Origin: JADKIH01 sp031417555
GTDB lineage: Bacteria; Bacteroidota; Bacteroidia; AKYH767-A; 2013-40CM-41-45
Direction: 5' to 3'
Length of the DNA stretch: 64,000 nt
NCBI GenBank assembly: GCA_031417555.1
Contig: JANOVV010000065.1
Location: 1-64,000 of the forward strand
The position numbers and the translations under genes are program-made. Below are positions 53,359-62,508 of this stretch, in pieces. Position 1 is the stretch's first letter. The number at the start of each line of letters is the position of its first letter. Below the pieces are notes generated by a model. That model saw only the letters and a list, made by a program, of their open reading frames with translations. It was not told where the DNA came from and did no database searches.

Positions 53359-54057
53359 TTAATTTTTCTGCCTCACTGTCCTCTGCTCAATCCTCTTCTC
53401 ATAATTCTTACCCTGAAAAATTCGATGAATATAAATTCCGGGTGTATGAATATTGTTAGGATCTAATTCACCGGCAGGGACGAGTTCTTCAACTTCTGCA
53501 ACAGTTATTTTACCGGCCATAGCCATTAGCGGATTAAAGTTTCTAGCTGTTTCGTGAAAAATTAAATTACCATGAGTGTCTCCTTTCCAGGCTTTCACCA
53601 ATGCAAAATCTGCTTCGAATGCATATTCAAGAAGATAGTCTTTCCCATTAAACTTTCTTACTTCTTTTCCGATTGCAACTTCTGTATCAACACCTGCAGG
53701 AGTAAATATGGCAGGCATTCCATAACCTGCTGCCAGGCATCTGGTAGCTAATGTTCCTTGCGGTATTAATTCTACTTCCAATTCACCGCTCAACAATTGT
53801 CGTTCAAATTCTGCATTCTCTCCAACGTAAGACGAAATCATTTTTTTTATTAGTCTTGCTTTTAATAAAAAGCCAAGACCAAAATCATCAACTCCTGCAT
53901 TATTAGAAATGCATGTCAGTCCTTTGGCTCCTTTTTTAACCAATGCAGTAATACAATTTTCTGGAATTCCGCAAAGACCAAAGCCTCCAACCATAAGTGT
54001 CATATTATCCTTAAGGCCATTCAGCGCTTCGTCTGCATTTAAGACAACTTTGTTCAT
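53359..54057 (-). CDS. scoA: 3-oxoacid CoA-transferase subunit A
   Basis: First subunit of the same enzyme (232 residues). The conserved oxyanion-hole/CoA-binding motif GGFGLCGIPENCI lies at about residues 24-36, and SNNAGVDDFGLG follows. ELIPQGTLATRCLAAGYGMPAIFTPAGVDT is also diagnostic. Together with scoB it connects acetoacetate with the TCA cycle, where the ferredoxin-dependent 2-oxoglutarate enzyme at the left edge could supply succinyl-CoA. Confidence 0.95.
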   Translation of the reverse strand: MNKVVLNADEALNGLKDNMTLMVGGFGLCGIPENCITALVKKGAKGLTCISNNAGVDDFGLGFLLKARLIKKMISSYVGENAEFERQLLSGELEVELIPQGTLATRCLAAGYGMPAIFTPAGVDTEVAIGKEVRKFNGKDYLLEYAFEADFALVKAWKGDTHGNLIFHETARNFNPLMAMAGKITVAEVEELVPAGELDPNNIHTPGIYIHRIFQGKNYEKRIEQRTVRQKN

Positions 54058-54111
54058 TTCACAATATTAAAATCATTTTTGAAAGCCAATATGCTTTTTG
54101 ATTTCTGGCAT

Positions 54112-54119
54112 CAAATGTA
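54112..54119 (-). promoter_or_regulatory. Candidate -7 element for scoAB
   Basis: The minus strand reads TACATTTG, matching TAnnTTTG, 55 bp upstream of scoA. No clear -33 TTG accompanies it. Confidence 0.4.
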
Positions 54120-54240
54120 TAACATGACAGGCTTGAATAAAAATATTAATTGCACTTAAACAACGAAAAAATCAATTAAAACGAAGAAGAGATAAGAAAA
54201 GTTAAAAAGTTTTTATTTTTCTGATAAAAATATTCTGTAA

Positions 54241-56448
54241 TTAAAAATTATCAAACGTTGATTTTTCTTCTCCCGGTTGAGCATATTTATCACAATTTAA
54301 TTCCACATTCAACGGTTCATCCGGTGCAACAAAATTGCCTCTGGAAATATTAAGCGAGTTGTCTCCATATAATTTTTTCATATAAAGAGCCCAGATTGGC
54401 ATTGCCGTTCTTGCTCCTTGTCCAAGCTCTAAAGTACGGAAGTGCACTATTCTGTCCTCGCACCCAACCCAACAACCGGAAACTAAATCAGGAGTAATGC
54501 CCATGAACCATCCATCGCTTTGATTTTGTGTAGTTCCCGTTTTACCTGCTATAGCATACGGAATTTTATATTCACCGCGTAATCTTGCACCTGTTCCGAA
54601 TTGAACAACTCCTTCCATAAGTTTTAGCATAAGGAACGCTGTTTCCTCACTGATTGCTTCTACCTTTCGTGGAACAAAATCCTGTAAAACATTTCCATTT
54701 TTATCTTCGATACGAGTCAGATAAATGGGTTGTGTCCAAACACCTTTATTGGCAAATGAAGAATATGCTCCAACCATTTCAAAGACTGAAACATCAGGTG
54801 TTCCTAGACAGATAGCCGGTACGGGAATAATCGGAGATGTAATTCCCATTTTCCTGACAATTTCAATCATCGCCTGAGGGCCGAATTGTTTCATAAGATA
54901 AGCTGAGATGCAGTTAACTGATTCTGCCAGGCCTTGTTTTAATGTTAACATCCCGCCATAACTTGCATCTGAATTTTCCGGAGACCATTGTTCGCCTGAA
55001 GGAAGATCAAACGTTACTCTGACATTTGGTATTTTATAGCAAGGAGAATATCCTTCCTGCATAGCGAGGGTATAAAGAAAAGGTTTGAAGGTGGAACCAA
55101 CTTGTCTCTTTCCTTCTTTAACGTGATCATATTTAAAATATCTATAATCCGTTCCGCCAACCCATGCGCGTACTAATCCTGTTTTAGGTTCCATTGACAT
55201 AAAACCACATTGAAGAATTTTCTTAAAATATCGGATACTATCCATTGGTGATAGTAACGTATCAACATCTCCCCTCCAGGAAAAAACTGTCATTTTCTCC
55301 TTCTTATTAAATGCTTTTTCTATTTCTTTATCTGTTGCCTTGTTGGCTTTCATTGCAATATAACGTTCCGTATGTTTCATTGCATCAGTAAGTATTTCCT
55401 TGTGGCCATCCCAAGGATCCTGACTTTTCCAATGATCGTTGAATTTTTTTTGCAGTACTTTTAAATGTTCGCTCATTGCTTCTTCAGCATAGCGTTGCAT
55501 TTTTGAATTGATCGATGTAAATATTCTAAGTCCATCAGTATATAAATTATAAGGAAGACCTGTTGAATTATTAATATGCTCTTTACACCATTGAAGCATT
55601 TCTCCTTTCAACTCTTCCCGGAAATAAGTGGCGAGTCCATAATTGTGGTCTTCGACCTGATACTTCAACTTTATCGGAATTGCTTTAATAGAATCAAATT
55701 CGTTTTTCTTAATGAAGTCATACTTCATCATTTGAGAAAGCACTACGTTACGGCGTTCGATGGAATTTTTGTTGTTTCGAACCGGATTGTATCTGGTCGG
55801 AGCTTTCAACATGCCAACCAATAAAGCGGCTTCCTGAATATTTAGTTGAGCGGGAGTTTTCGCAAAATATGTTTGGGCGGCAGATTTAATTCCGTAAGCA
55901 TTGCTACTGAAATCAACAATATTAAGATACATGGCAATAATTTCTTCCTTAGTATATCTTCGTTCAAGTCTGATAGAAATTATCCACTCCTGTAATTTTT
56001 GAATTATTCGTTTGAACTTCGAATCAGGAACTTCATGAAAAAGTTTTTTTGCTAATTGCTGTGTAATAGTACTTCCTCCTCCGGCGCTTCCTGCACGCAA
56101 AATAACCCGAACCAATCCTCGCAAGTCAACACCACTATGACTATCGAATCGAATATCTTCTGTTGCTTTAAGAGCGTTTAGTAAAACAGGGGAAAGCTCA
56201 TAATAATGGATATTGGTGCGGTTCTGAAAAAAATATTTTCCCAATATAACCTGATCGGCAGAAATAATTTCTGATGCCAGATTACTGCGTGGGTTTTCAA
56301 GTTCATCGAAGGTGGGTAGCTCTTCGCCAATATATCCTTTTGCAGCCAGAAAAAGGACAAAAAACAAAATTACAATGGGAAGAGCAGCCAGTGTCCAGAA
56401 AACAAGAATATACTTTCTGAATTTCTTGGGCGCAGTATCTTTTGGCAT
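54241..56448 (-). CDS. Penicillin-binding protein 1A (bifunctional transglycosylase/transpeptidase)
   Basis: Class A PBP of 735 residues that polymerises and cross-links peptidoglycan at the outer face of the inner membrane. A short cytoplasmic N-terminus and a membrane helix (about residues 13-35) precede the GT51 transglycosylase domain (catalytic Glu in ATEDIRFDSHSGVD near residue 92; GGGSTITQQLAKKLF). The transpeptidase follows with STFK in KRQVGSTFKPFLY, SVN in SVNCISAYL and KTG in IAGKTGTTQNQSDGWFMG. It lies 150 bp downstream of the M16 pair on the same strand; genes like it often accompany gldH and the PSP1 gene in this phylum. Confidence 0.96.
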   Translation of the reverse strand: MPKDTAPKKFRKYILVFWTLAALPIVILFFVLFLAAKGYIGEELPTFDELENPRSNLASEIISADQVILGKYFFQNRTNIHYYELSPVLLNALKATEDIRFDSHSGVDLRGLVRVILRAGSAGGGSTITQQLAKKLFHEVPDSKFKRIIQKLQEWIISIRLERRYTKEEIIAMYLNIVDFSSNAYGIKSAAQTYFAKTPAQLNIQEAALLVGMLKAPTRYNPVRNNKNSIERRNVVLSQMMKYDFIKKNEFDSIKAIPIKLKYQVEDHNYGLATYFREELKGEMLQWCKEHINNSTGLPYNLYTDGLRIFTSINSKMQRYAEEAMSEHLKVLQKKFNDHWKSQDPWDGHKEILTDAMKHTERYIAMKANKATDKEIEKAFNKKEKMTVFSWRGDVDTLLSPMDSIRYFKKILQCGFMSMEPKTGLVRAWVGGTDYRYFKYDHVKEGKRQVGSTFKPFLYTLAMQEGYSPCYKIPNVRVTFDLPSGEQWSPENSDASYGGMLTLKQGLAESVNCISAYLMKQFGPQAMIEIVRKMGITSPIIPVPAICLGTPDVSVFEMVGAYSSFANKGVWTQPIYLTRIEDKNGNVLQDFVPRKVEAISEETAFLMLKLMEGVVQFGTGARLRGEYKIPYAIAGKTGTTQNQSDGWFMGITPDLVSGCWVGCEDRIVHFRTLELGQGARTAMPIWALYMKKLYGDNSLNISRGNFVAPDEPLNVELNCDKYAQPGEEKSTFDNF

Positions 56449-56598
56449 ATGGTAAACTTATTCCGGAGTTGATAAAAGTAGTAAATTTTTAATTTGACTA
56501 CGGTTTTATCTTCACGAAATATAAACGGAAAATTACCGTTTTCATTTTACTATAATTTTATATGCCATTTTTTAATTGCAAATCAATTTTTCAAATAA

Positions 56599-58152
56599 TC
56601 ATTTTTTGAATGTATCATTTGAATTTATAATCCGAACTTCTTTTACTTTCAATGGATAAGAGGCTACGATATCGTCTTCTTTTAAAATACTTTCCGGTAA
56701 AGAAGATTTAAGTGTGTTGCTATACGTCATTGGTGAAGGTGTATTTGCCCGTAAGCTTTCTGCCAGATCATTTACTTCTGATTCGTCGGTGATTATTACA
56801 ATTTCCATATTTTGTAATTGCCAATATTTTTTAATTGCAGCGTTTACATCTTCAACTGTTAATTTTGAAAGTAAACCGTCTAATTCGTTGATCCAGTCTG
56901 TTCTTCCATAAAAACGGGAATCCATCAGATAACCAAGTTTTTTTGCAGGGGTCTCAACATAAAGTTTCGTGTAGCTTTTTAAAAAATCACGTGTCCCTTC
57001 AAAGTTTTCTTTACTTAAGCCATTTTTTATTAATTCATCCATTTCACGAATAGCCATTCGTAATGCAAAATGTGCATGGCCAACTTTTATTTCGGAAAGT
57101 TCTTTGTACTGGCCTTTCAATCCTTTTGCTGTTTGAACCGGTCTGATCCATAAGCTGAAATAATTTAAGGACCGCGGTGTACCTGCAACAGGAAGCATGT
57201 TAGATCCTCCGTTCTGATACCATTCAATATAAGAATAGTCACCATAATTCATTGAACGGGCTTCGCGTATTTTTTGATAGAGGCGTGAATATGATTTACG
57301 ATGTTCTCCCAGCCAGCTGTTAGCAACCATCAAAGCTGCAAAATCATTATTGGAACGATTTAGATTCATAGGAAAGCCTGCTGAGATGGCTGATCCAAGA
57401 GCGCCCGGTTTTGAAATAATATCGATTGTAATTCCATTGGGTTGCTGAGGTGCAGTTAAAGCCGGCAATACGGGTTTCGTATCGGGAAGCTTATTGATAT
57501 CACTCTTTAATTGGTCTACCATTGCATCAGGATAATCTCCTGCTATTCCGATAAGAACATTGTTTCTGGTAAACATATTGTTGTATTGCTTCTTAACATC
57601 ATCGAGAGTAATGGATGACAAAGAAGATACTGATCCATTGGTTAAATGGCTATACGGTGTTTTGTTAAATAGAACGGATTCCAAATACATTTTTCCATAT
57701 TCTTCATCAGAAGATTGCCTGATTACTTCTTCAACATAATTTTTTTGATTAGATAAAAGACGATCAAAATCATTTTTATCCATTGCCGGATTAAGTAATA
57801 GATCCTTTACAACAGTAGTATAAAATTGCTGAAGATATTTTGTCGGTACTTCAAAAGTAAAAATGGAAACTTCTTTGTCGGTAAAGCTGCTCATTCGCGC
57901 AGCCCAGGGATATATTAGTTTACGAATTTCTGTAGAAGTCATTTTTTTCGTCCCGCTTTCGATAATCATATCGGCCGCAAGAGTTGTCAGGCCCTCTTTT
58001 CCTGATGGGTCACTTATTGAACCATTTCGAAATACGAGGCGAATTACGGCTTTTCCCGACTTTGCAATTTTAAGTTGAACAACTTCCTGAGCAGATGCTG
58101 TTGTCGAAAGAATAGCAATTATAAATGTATAAATGAGAATTATTTTTTTCAT
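56599..58152 (-). CDS. M16-family peptidase-like protein without the zinc motif
   Basis: A 517-residue exported insulinase-like protein (signal peptide ending AQ at about residue 22). The N-terminal segment where active members have HxxEH reads GLTTLAADMIIESGT, with neither histidines nor the catalytic glutamate, so it should be the non-catalytic partner. The later M16 domain keeps SLNYFSLWIRPVQ and SYTKLYVETPAKKLGY-type segments. It is placed 11 bp after the catalytic partner gene, as in heterodimeric M16B peptidases that close round peptide substrates. Confidence 0.9.
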   Translation of the reverse strand: MKKIILIYTFIIAILSTTASAQEVVQLKIAKSGKAVIRLVFRNGSISDPSGKEGLTTLAADMIIESGTKKMTSTEIRKLIYPWAARMSSFTDKEVSIFTFEVPTKYLQQFYTTVVKDLLLNPAMDKNDFDRLLSNQKNYVEEVIRQSSDEEYGKMYLESVLFNKTPYSHLTNGSVSSLSSITLDDVKKQYNNMFTRNNVLIGIAGDYPDAMVDQLKSDINKLPDTKPVLPALTAPQQPNGITIDIISKPGALGSAISAGFPMNLNRSNNDFAALMVANSWLGEHRKSYSRLYQKIREARSMNYGDYSYIEWYQNGGSNMLPVAGTPRSLNYFSLWIRPVQTAKGLKGQYKELSEIKVGHAHFALRMAIREMDELIKNGLSKENFEGTRDFLKSYTKLYVETPAKKLGYLMDSRFYGRTDWINELDGLLSKLTVEDVNAAIKKYWQLQNMEIVIITDESEVNDLAESLRANTPSPMTYSNTLKSSLPESILKEDDIVASYPLKVKEVRIINSNDTFKK

Positions 58153-58163
58153 GTCTTCTTAAA

Positions 58164-59642
58164 TTAAAATTTTACTTTTTCATCTGATGATATTGTTCCA
58201 ATAGTCAGACGTTCCGGGTTAAAATATTTTTTTGCTACTCTCATGATATCTTCTGAAGTTACATTTTCATACATTCCATAATATGTATTTACTGATTCCG
58301 GGTTTTCGGAAATCCATGTGAAGAAGCTTAACGTTTGTGCAATCGCAGTTGGATTATCAATTTGCATAATAATTCCGTTACGGAAATTTTCTTTTGTTTC
58401 CATTAAAAGTTTCTGATCAAGCGGTTTTGTTTTTGCTTCATTCAGTGTACGTTCTATTTCTTTTTTAATATATCCGAAATCTGCTGCATCAACCAATGAA
58501 CCTTCTACAGAAATAAGAAATGGATCTCTTGTTGTTGTAGCATCGGCGCCGAGTGATCTTAATTTTTTTTCATTTATCACAAGTTTTGTAAAGAGATCTG
58601 AATTTTCGCTAAAGTATGCTGCACAAAGTATATCAAGAATAGGAAAATCCGTTTCTGTATTACTGTATGCAGGTCCTTTGTAATTCATTCCGAGATATGG
58701 TGGAAATCCCGGTTTTTTCAAATTAACATAACGGCTTTCTTTTTGAGCCGGCTCTGTTGGAACGGATGAAGTATACGTTCCCTTTTTCCAGTCACCGAAA
58801 TATTCAGCTGCAAGTCTATTTACTTTATCAGCTGTTACATCACCGATTACTATAACAGTACAATATTCCGGTCGGTAATAGCGGTTAAAAAATTCGCGGG
58901 AATATTCATACTGATTTGGCATGTCTACTATGTCATCAAAAAATCCCATGGTAGTATGTTTGTAAGTATGTAAATCAAAAGCGGTGTTTTGCACCATTTC
59001 ATTTAACTTGGTGTATGGGTTAGCAGAATTTTTTGTGTATTCTCCTTTTACGGCTCCGGCTTCTGTTTTAAAATCTTGTATTGAATAAGAAAGATTTTTA
59101 AATCGGTCACTCTCTAACATAAACATTGTTTCCAGTTTCGAAGCATCACCAGTCATGTGATAAAGTGTACGATCCAGACTGGTATTTGCATTTGCTGAAG
59201 CGCCAGTCGATTTAAGAACGCTGCTGTATTTTTCTTTTGGATACTTCTCTGTTCCCCTGAACATCATATGTTCAAAGAAGTGAGCAAAACCTGTTTTACC
59301 CGGCTCTACTTCATTTCGTGATCCGGTTCTCACAACGATATAAAATGCAGCAATGCCCGGGCTCTGATAAGGTACCGTTACTATATTTAAACCATTCGCT
59401 AGTTTTTTTTGTATGATTTCATATGGGAAAATTTTTGAAGCCGCTTTGGGTGCTTCGCCTTCTTCTATTTCGGGCTGTACTCCCCGAGGTTTAGTTGACA
59501 TTTGAGGATTTAATACTCGTCTGGTTTTAGGATCTTCCTGAGGTCTCACTTTTTGATTAGGATCCTGGTCACGGCCAATACTAAACAAAGCGATTAATGA
59601 AAAGAATAATATGCTTCCGGTAAGAATTTTGAATGTTTTCAT
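58164..59642 (-). CDS. M16-family zinc peptidase, catalytic subunit
   Basis: A 492-residue exported peptidase. A signal peptide is followed by a proline/arginine-rich linker (about residues 25-65), then the active-site motif HFFEH in FAHFFEHMMFRGTEKYP (about residues 121-125) and the downstream third-ligand glutamate region GAVKGEYTKN (about residue 195). With its 11-bp neighbour it forms a processing-peptidase-like pair in the periplasm or outer membrane, removing peptides by inference. No lipobox is seen. Confidence 0.93.
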   Translation of the reverse strand: MKTFKILTGSILFFSLIALFSIGRDQDPNQKVRPQEDPKTRRVLNPQMSTKPRGVQPEIEEGEAPKAASKIFPYEIIQKKLANGLNIVTVPYQSPGIAAFYIVVRTGSRNEVEPGKTGFAHFFEHMMFRGTEKYPKEKYSSVLKSTGASANANTSLDRTLYHMTGDASKLETMFMLESDRFKNLSYSIQDFKTEAGAVKGEYTKNSANPYTKLNEMVQNTAFDLHTYKHTTMGFFDDIVDMPNQYEYSREFFNRYYRPEYCTVIVIGDVTADKVNRLAAEYFGDWKKGTYTSSVPTEPAQKESRYVNLKKPGFPPYLGMNYKGPAYSNTETDFPILDILCAAYFSENSDLFTKLVINEKKLRSLGADATTTRDPFLISVEGSLVDAADFGYIKKEIERTLNEAKTKPLDQKLLMETKENFRNGIIMQIDNPTAIAQTLSFFTWISENPESVNTYYGMYENVTSEDIMRVAKKYFNPERLTIGTISSDEKVKF

Positions 59643-59901
59643 CTTTTGTTTTTATAGAGTGACGAATGTATTATTTTACTTCGATCAAAAAAAATCTTTA
59701 ACATGATTTTAAGAGTTTCTTTTGCCCTTTTTGGCATATATTAAGGCATAATAAATACAGTATTTAAAATTGTAGAATTCTGTGCTCTGCTTCTTGTCTA
59801 TTCCACATTTTGTTTGAATATTATTTTATAAAATATCGCTTAGAAATAATAACAAAAGCCTTTATTGATTATCAAAATCCTTATTTAACACCTTTTTGTA
59901 A

Positions 59902-59909
59902 TAACTTTG
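59902..59909 (+). promoter_or_regulatory. Candidate -7 element directly before the 164-residue gene
   Basis: TAACTTTG matches TAnnTTTG and ends 4 bp before ATG 59914. If used, the transcript would start at or almost at the start codon. A -33 TTG is not evident at the expected spacing. Confidence 0.4.
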
Positions 59910-59913
59910 GCAA

Positions 59914-60408
59914 ATGAAGGCAATACTAATATTTCTTCTATTACTTCTCGTTTTCAAGCCATCAATTGCTTTACATGTCGATTCGACGCGTACTGAACTT
60001 TTGATTTTATTAAAAGAAAGAAAAGAATTATTCGATCAATATTCTGCTTCAATAAATAAAAAAAGCGGATTCTTTGGCAACCGGACAAAAAACGATTTAA
60101 AGGATAGCCAGGAAAAGCTTGTTTCTATTGTGGCAGCTGATAATAAAATTATGAATTCGCTAAGTCGCACACTAGATTTTCGAAATTTCGAAAAACTTAA
60201 TTTGTCTTATGATGTGAATTCTTACGAAGATAGAATCAGAAATTTACTTACCCTCAACGATACGCTAAACAATCAAAATAATATTTACAAAAAAGAGAAT
60301 AAAATTTTAAATTCAACTATAAAAAAACATCACCTCTATTTTGCAATGCTAATTCTTTTATTGATCTTTTCAGGGATTGTTTTGTTTAAGAAGTTTTTAA
60401 GCCGATGA
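59914..60408 (+). CDS. Exported coiled-coil protein with C-terminal membrane helix
   Basis: A 164-residue protein of no recognised family. It has a signal peptide (to about residue 19, ending IAL), a charged coiled-coil-like middle (about residues 25-135, rich in Lys, Asn, Asp and Leu), and a C-terminal transmembrane helix (about residues 139-158) with a basic end. That predicts a periplasmic helical domain anchored by its C-terminus. It ends one base before the convergent gldH stop. Confidence 0.6.
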   Translation: MKAILIFLLLLLVFKPSIALHVDSTRTELLILLKERKELFDQYSASINKKSGFFGNRTKNDLKDSQEKLVSIVAADNKIMNSLSRTLDFRNFEKLNLSYDVNSYEDRIRNLLTLNDTLNNQNNIYKKENKILNSTIKKHHLYFAMLILLLIFSGIVLFKKFLSR

Positions 60409-60409
60409 T

Positions 60410-60916
60410 TTAATTATTCCTTTCAATTCTTATCCCAATATCCATTAATTGTGGTAACGGATCAATGCGCATAGCCTGTTCAAGTGTAAATGTATAAACA
60501 CCTTTTTCGGGAAATAAAAAATTATTTTTAAACAGATGTCTGTTATCCCAAATATCACCCAATCCTTCACCCAGCCATTTTCCTGATGGATCTGCCAGAG
60601 TCAATTCAACTGTATCTCGTTCCCTTTTACCTGTAGGTGTTTGGGTTGTAAAAAAAACAAAAAGGTTGCTGAATTGATAACCGCCGGCATTTCGGACATT
60701 TAAATAAATATTATACGGTGTGAGGGTGTCTTTTATTTCAGTTGTAAAAACAATATTGTTTTTTTGTTCCCATCGATTCTCCGGAAATTTTTTATTCTCT
60801 TCAAAAACTACCTTGCTATCACAGGAAGAGAGAAATAAAAAAATAAATATTAAATAAAGAATATTGAATATTGAATTCCCGGGCTTCTTAATAATAAGAA
60901 TGTTGTTTCTTAACAT
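60410..60916 (-). CDS. gldH: Gliding motility lipoprotein GldH
   Basis: A 168-residue lipoprotein: signal with FLFLSSCDSKVVFEE (lipidated cysteine near residue 32), then NRWEQKNNIVFTTEI and NAGGYQFSNLFVFF, characteristic of GldH. GldH is needed for gliding motility and normal type IX function in Flavobacterium johnsoniae, although its biochemical role is unknown. In many Bacteroidota it lies between the PSP1 gene and a class A PBP; here the PSP1 gene is directly upstream, with the M16 pair before the PBP. The first ATG gives an unusually long signal; a downstream start is possible. Confidence 0.88.
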   Translation of the reverse strand: MLRNNILIIKKPGNSIFNILYLIFIFLFLSSCDSKVVFEENKKFPENRWEQKNNIVFTTEIKDTLTPYNIYLNVRNAGGYQFSNLFVFFTTQTPTGKRERDTVELTLADPSGKWLGEGLGDIWDNRHLFKNNFLFPEKGVYTFTLEQAMRIDPLPQLMDIGIRIERNN

Positions 60917-60988
60917 TTACTTTTTATGGAAATATTTTTTTTCTGAAGAGTGATTAATAAAAAAGTATGAGGTAATGACATACTTTTT

Positions 60989-62437
60989 TTAGCTTTTATC
61001 TTCTGCTGAAGTATCTTTCTGCTCCGGATTATTTCTGTTTTGTTGATTTGGCATTGGCCTTCTGGGCTGATAGCGTGATTGGTTTGGTTTATTTTGATTG
61101 GGTTGTTGTGTCTGATTTAGTTTTTGTTGCTCCGGCCGTTTTTGATCTTGTTGCTTTTGTTGACGCGGATTATTTTCAGACGGTTGATTTTGCCTTGCAG
61201 GAATTATCGGCCTTGGAGTTTCAACTTTGGGTTGCTGACCTTCAACTTGTATAGCTTGACTATCATCACTGCCGGATTTTTTTTTCTTCTTTTTCTTTTT
61301 CTTCTTTTTTAATTTATCCATTCTGTCGATGCGATCCTGACCAACTACATTTTCATAGTCCGGTAGTATCTCCTTAATTTCATCTTCAGGCAGTGCCAGG
61401 TCTGTGGGTTTAACACCTTTTTTATTTAAATCAACAATTTCTTTTACGCGGTCAACGGATAAAACAAGCCAATTGCCGCCTACGCCGCCTTCAATAAGTT
61501 CTTTTTGTTCACGGTTTTCATCAACAGTAAATGCATACCATAACAAGCGTTTGAATATGTCAGTCTTACGATGAAAAGCTCTTCCTTTTTCTGTTTCTAA
61601 TACAATGCTTGTAGAAGGAAAATCCCGTAAAGCATCCATGTAAGAATCCAATTCGTAATTTAAACAACATTTCAATTTGGTGCATTGACCTGCAAGTTTT
61701 GCGGGATTCAAAGCAAGATTTTGATAACGAGCAGCACTTGTAGAAACTGTTTTAAAATCGGTTAGCCAGGTTGAACAGCAAAGTTCACGGCCACAAACAC
61801 CAATACCGCCTAAGCGACCCGCTTCCTGACGCATTCCGATTTGGCGCATTTCTACACGAATATGAAATTCATCTGCAATTTTTTTTATAAGCTCCCTGAA
61901 ATCTACCCGATCATCTGCCGTATAAAAAAAAGTTGCTTTTTTTCCGTCGCCCTGAAATTCAACATCACTTAGTTTCATTGAAAGCTTCAGTGTTTGAATG
62001 ATTCCTCTTGTGCGATGAAGTGTAACCGTTTCTTTATCTTTTACCTCATTCCATTTCTCTACTTCAAGTGGCTTTGCTTTTCGATACAATGTTTTTAAAC
62101 CATCAGGGTTATCTCCGAGATTCTTTCGGCGTAATTGAAATCGTACCAATTCACCAACCATGGAAACCACACCAACATCATGGCCGGGTGATGCCTCAAG
62201 AGCAACGACGTCACCAACCTTGAGTTCAACATTGTCTTTATTATGATAAAACTCTTTTCGGCTTCCTTTAAATCGAACTTCTAATATTGGAAATTGACTT
62301 TGACCATGAGGTAATACCATGTCTGAAAGCCAGTTATATACATTCAATTTATTACAACCTCCTGTCCCACAAGTGCCATTACTTCGACAACCTGAAGGGG
62401 TTCCTTCTTTACTTGTGCTACAACTGTTGCAAGACAT
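60989..62437 (-). CDS. PSP1-domain protein, RicT-like
   Basis: A 482-residue protein. The N-terminus is cysteine-rich (CNSCSTSKEG, CRSNGTCGTGGCNKL, residues 3-29). The PSP1 domain follows (VGDVVALEASPGHDVGVVSM and, near residue 216, the cluster-type cysteines in GICGREL-CCSTWL and CTKLKCCLNYE). In Bacillus the RicT homologue is part of an Fe-S complex that affects RNase Y. From about residue 375 the tail is low complexity: a lysine run (KKKKKKKKKK type) then Gln/Asn/Pro-rich sequence, probably disordered. It is between holB and gldH on the same strand. Confidence 0.92.
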   Translation of the reverse strand: MSCNSCSTSKEGTPSGCRSNGTCGTGGCNKLNVYNWLSDMVLPHGQSQFPILEVRFKGSRKEFYHNKDNVELKVGDVVALEASPGHDVGVVSMVGELVRFQLRRKNLGDNPDGLKTLYRKAKPLEVEKWNEVKDKETVTLHRTRGIIQTLKLSMKLSDVEFQGDGKKATFFYTADDRVDFRELIKKIADEFHIRVEMRQIGMRQEAGRLGGIGVCGRELCCSTWLTDFKTVSTSAARYQNLALNPAKLAGQCTKLKCCLNYELDSYMDALRDFPSTSIVLETEKGRAFHRKTDIFKRLLWYAFTVDENREQKELIEGGVGGNWLVLSVDRVKEIVDLNKKGVKPTDLALPEDEIKEILPDYENVVGQDRIDRMDKLKKKKKKKKKKKSGSDDSQAIQVEGQQPKVETPRPIIPARQNQPSENNPRQQKQQDQKRPEQQKLNQTQQPNQNKPNQSRYQPRRPMPNQQNRNNPEQKDTSAEDKS

Positions 62438-62475
62438 TTATTAAAATATAAGGTTTGTAAAAATAATATGAAAAG

Positions 62476-62483
62476 CAAAAATA
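62476..62483 (-). promoter_or_regulatory. Candidate -7 element for the PSP1 gene
   Basis: The minus strand reads TATTTTTG, matching TAnnTTTG, about 38 bp before the start codon, in the short gap after holB. No -33 TTG is clear. Confidence 0.3.
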
Positions 62484-62508
62484 GCAAATCTTGTGACAGT
62501 CGTTCCTT

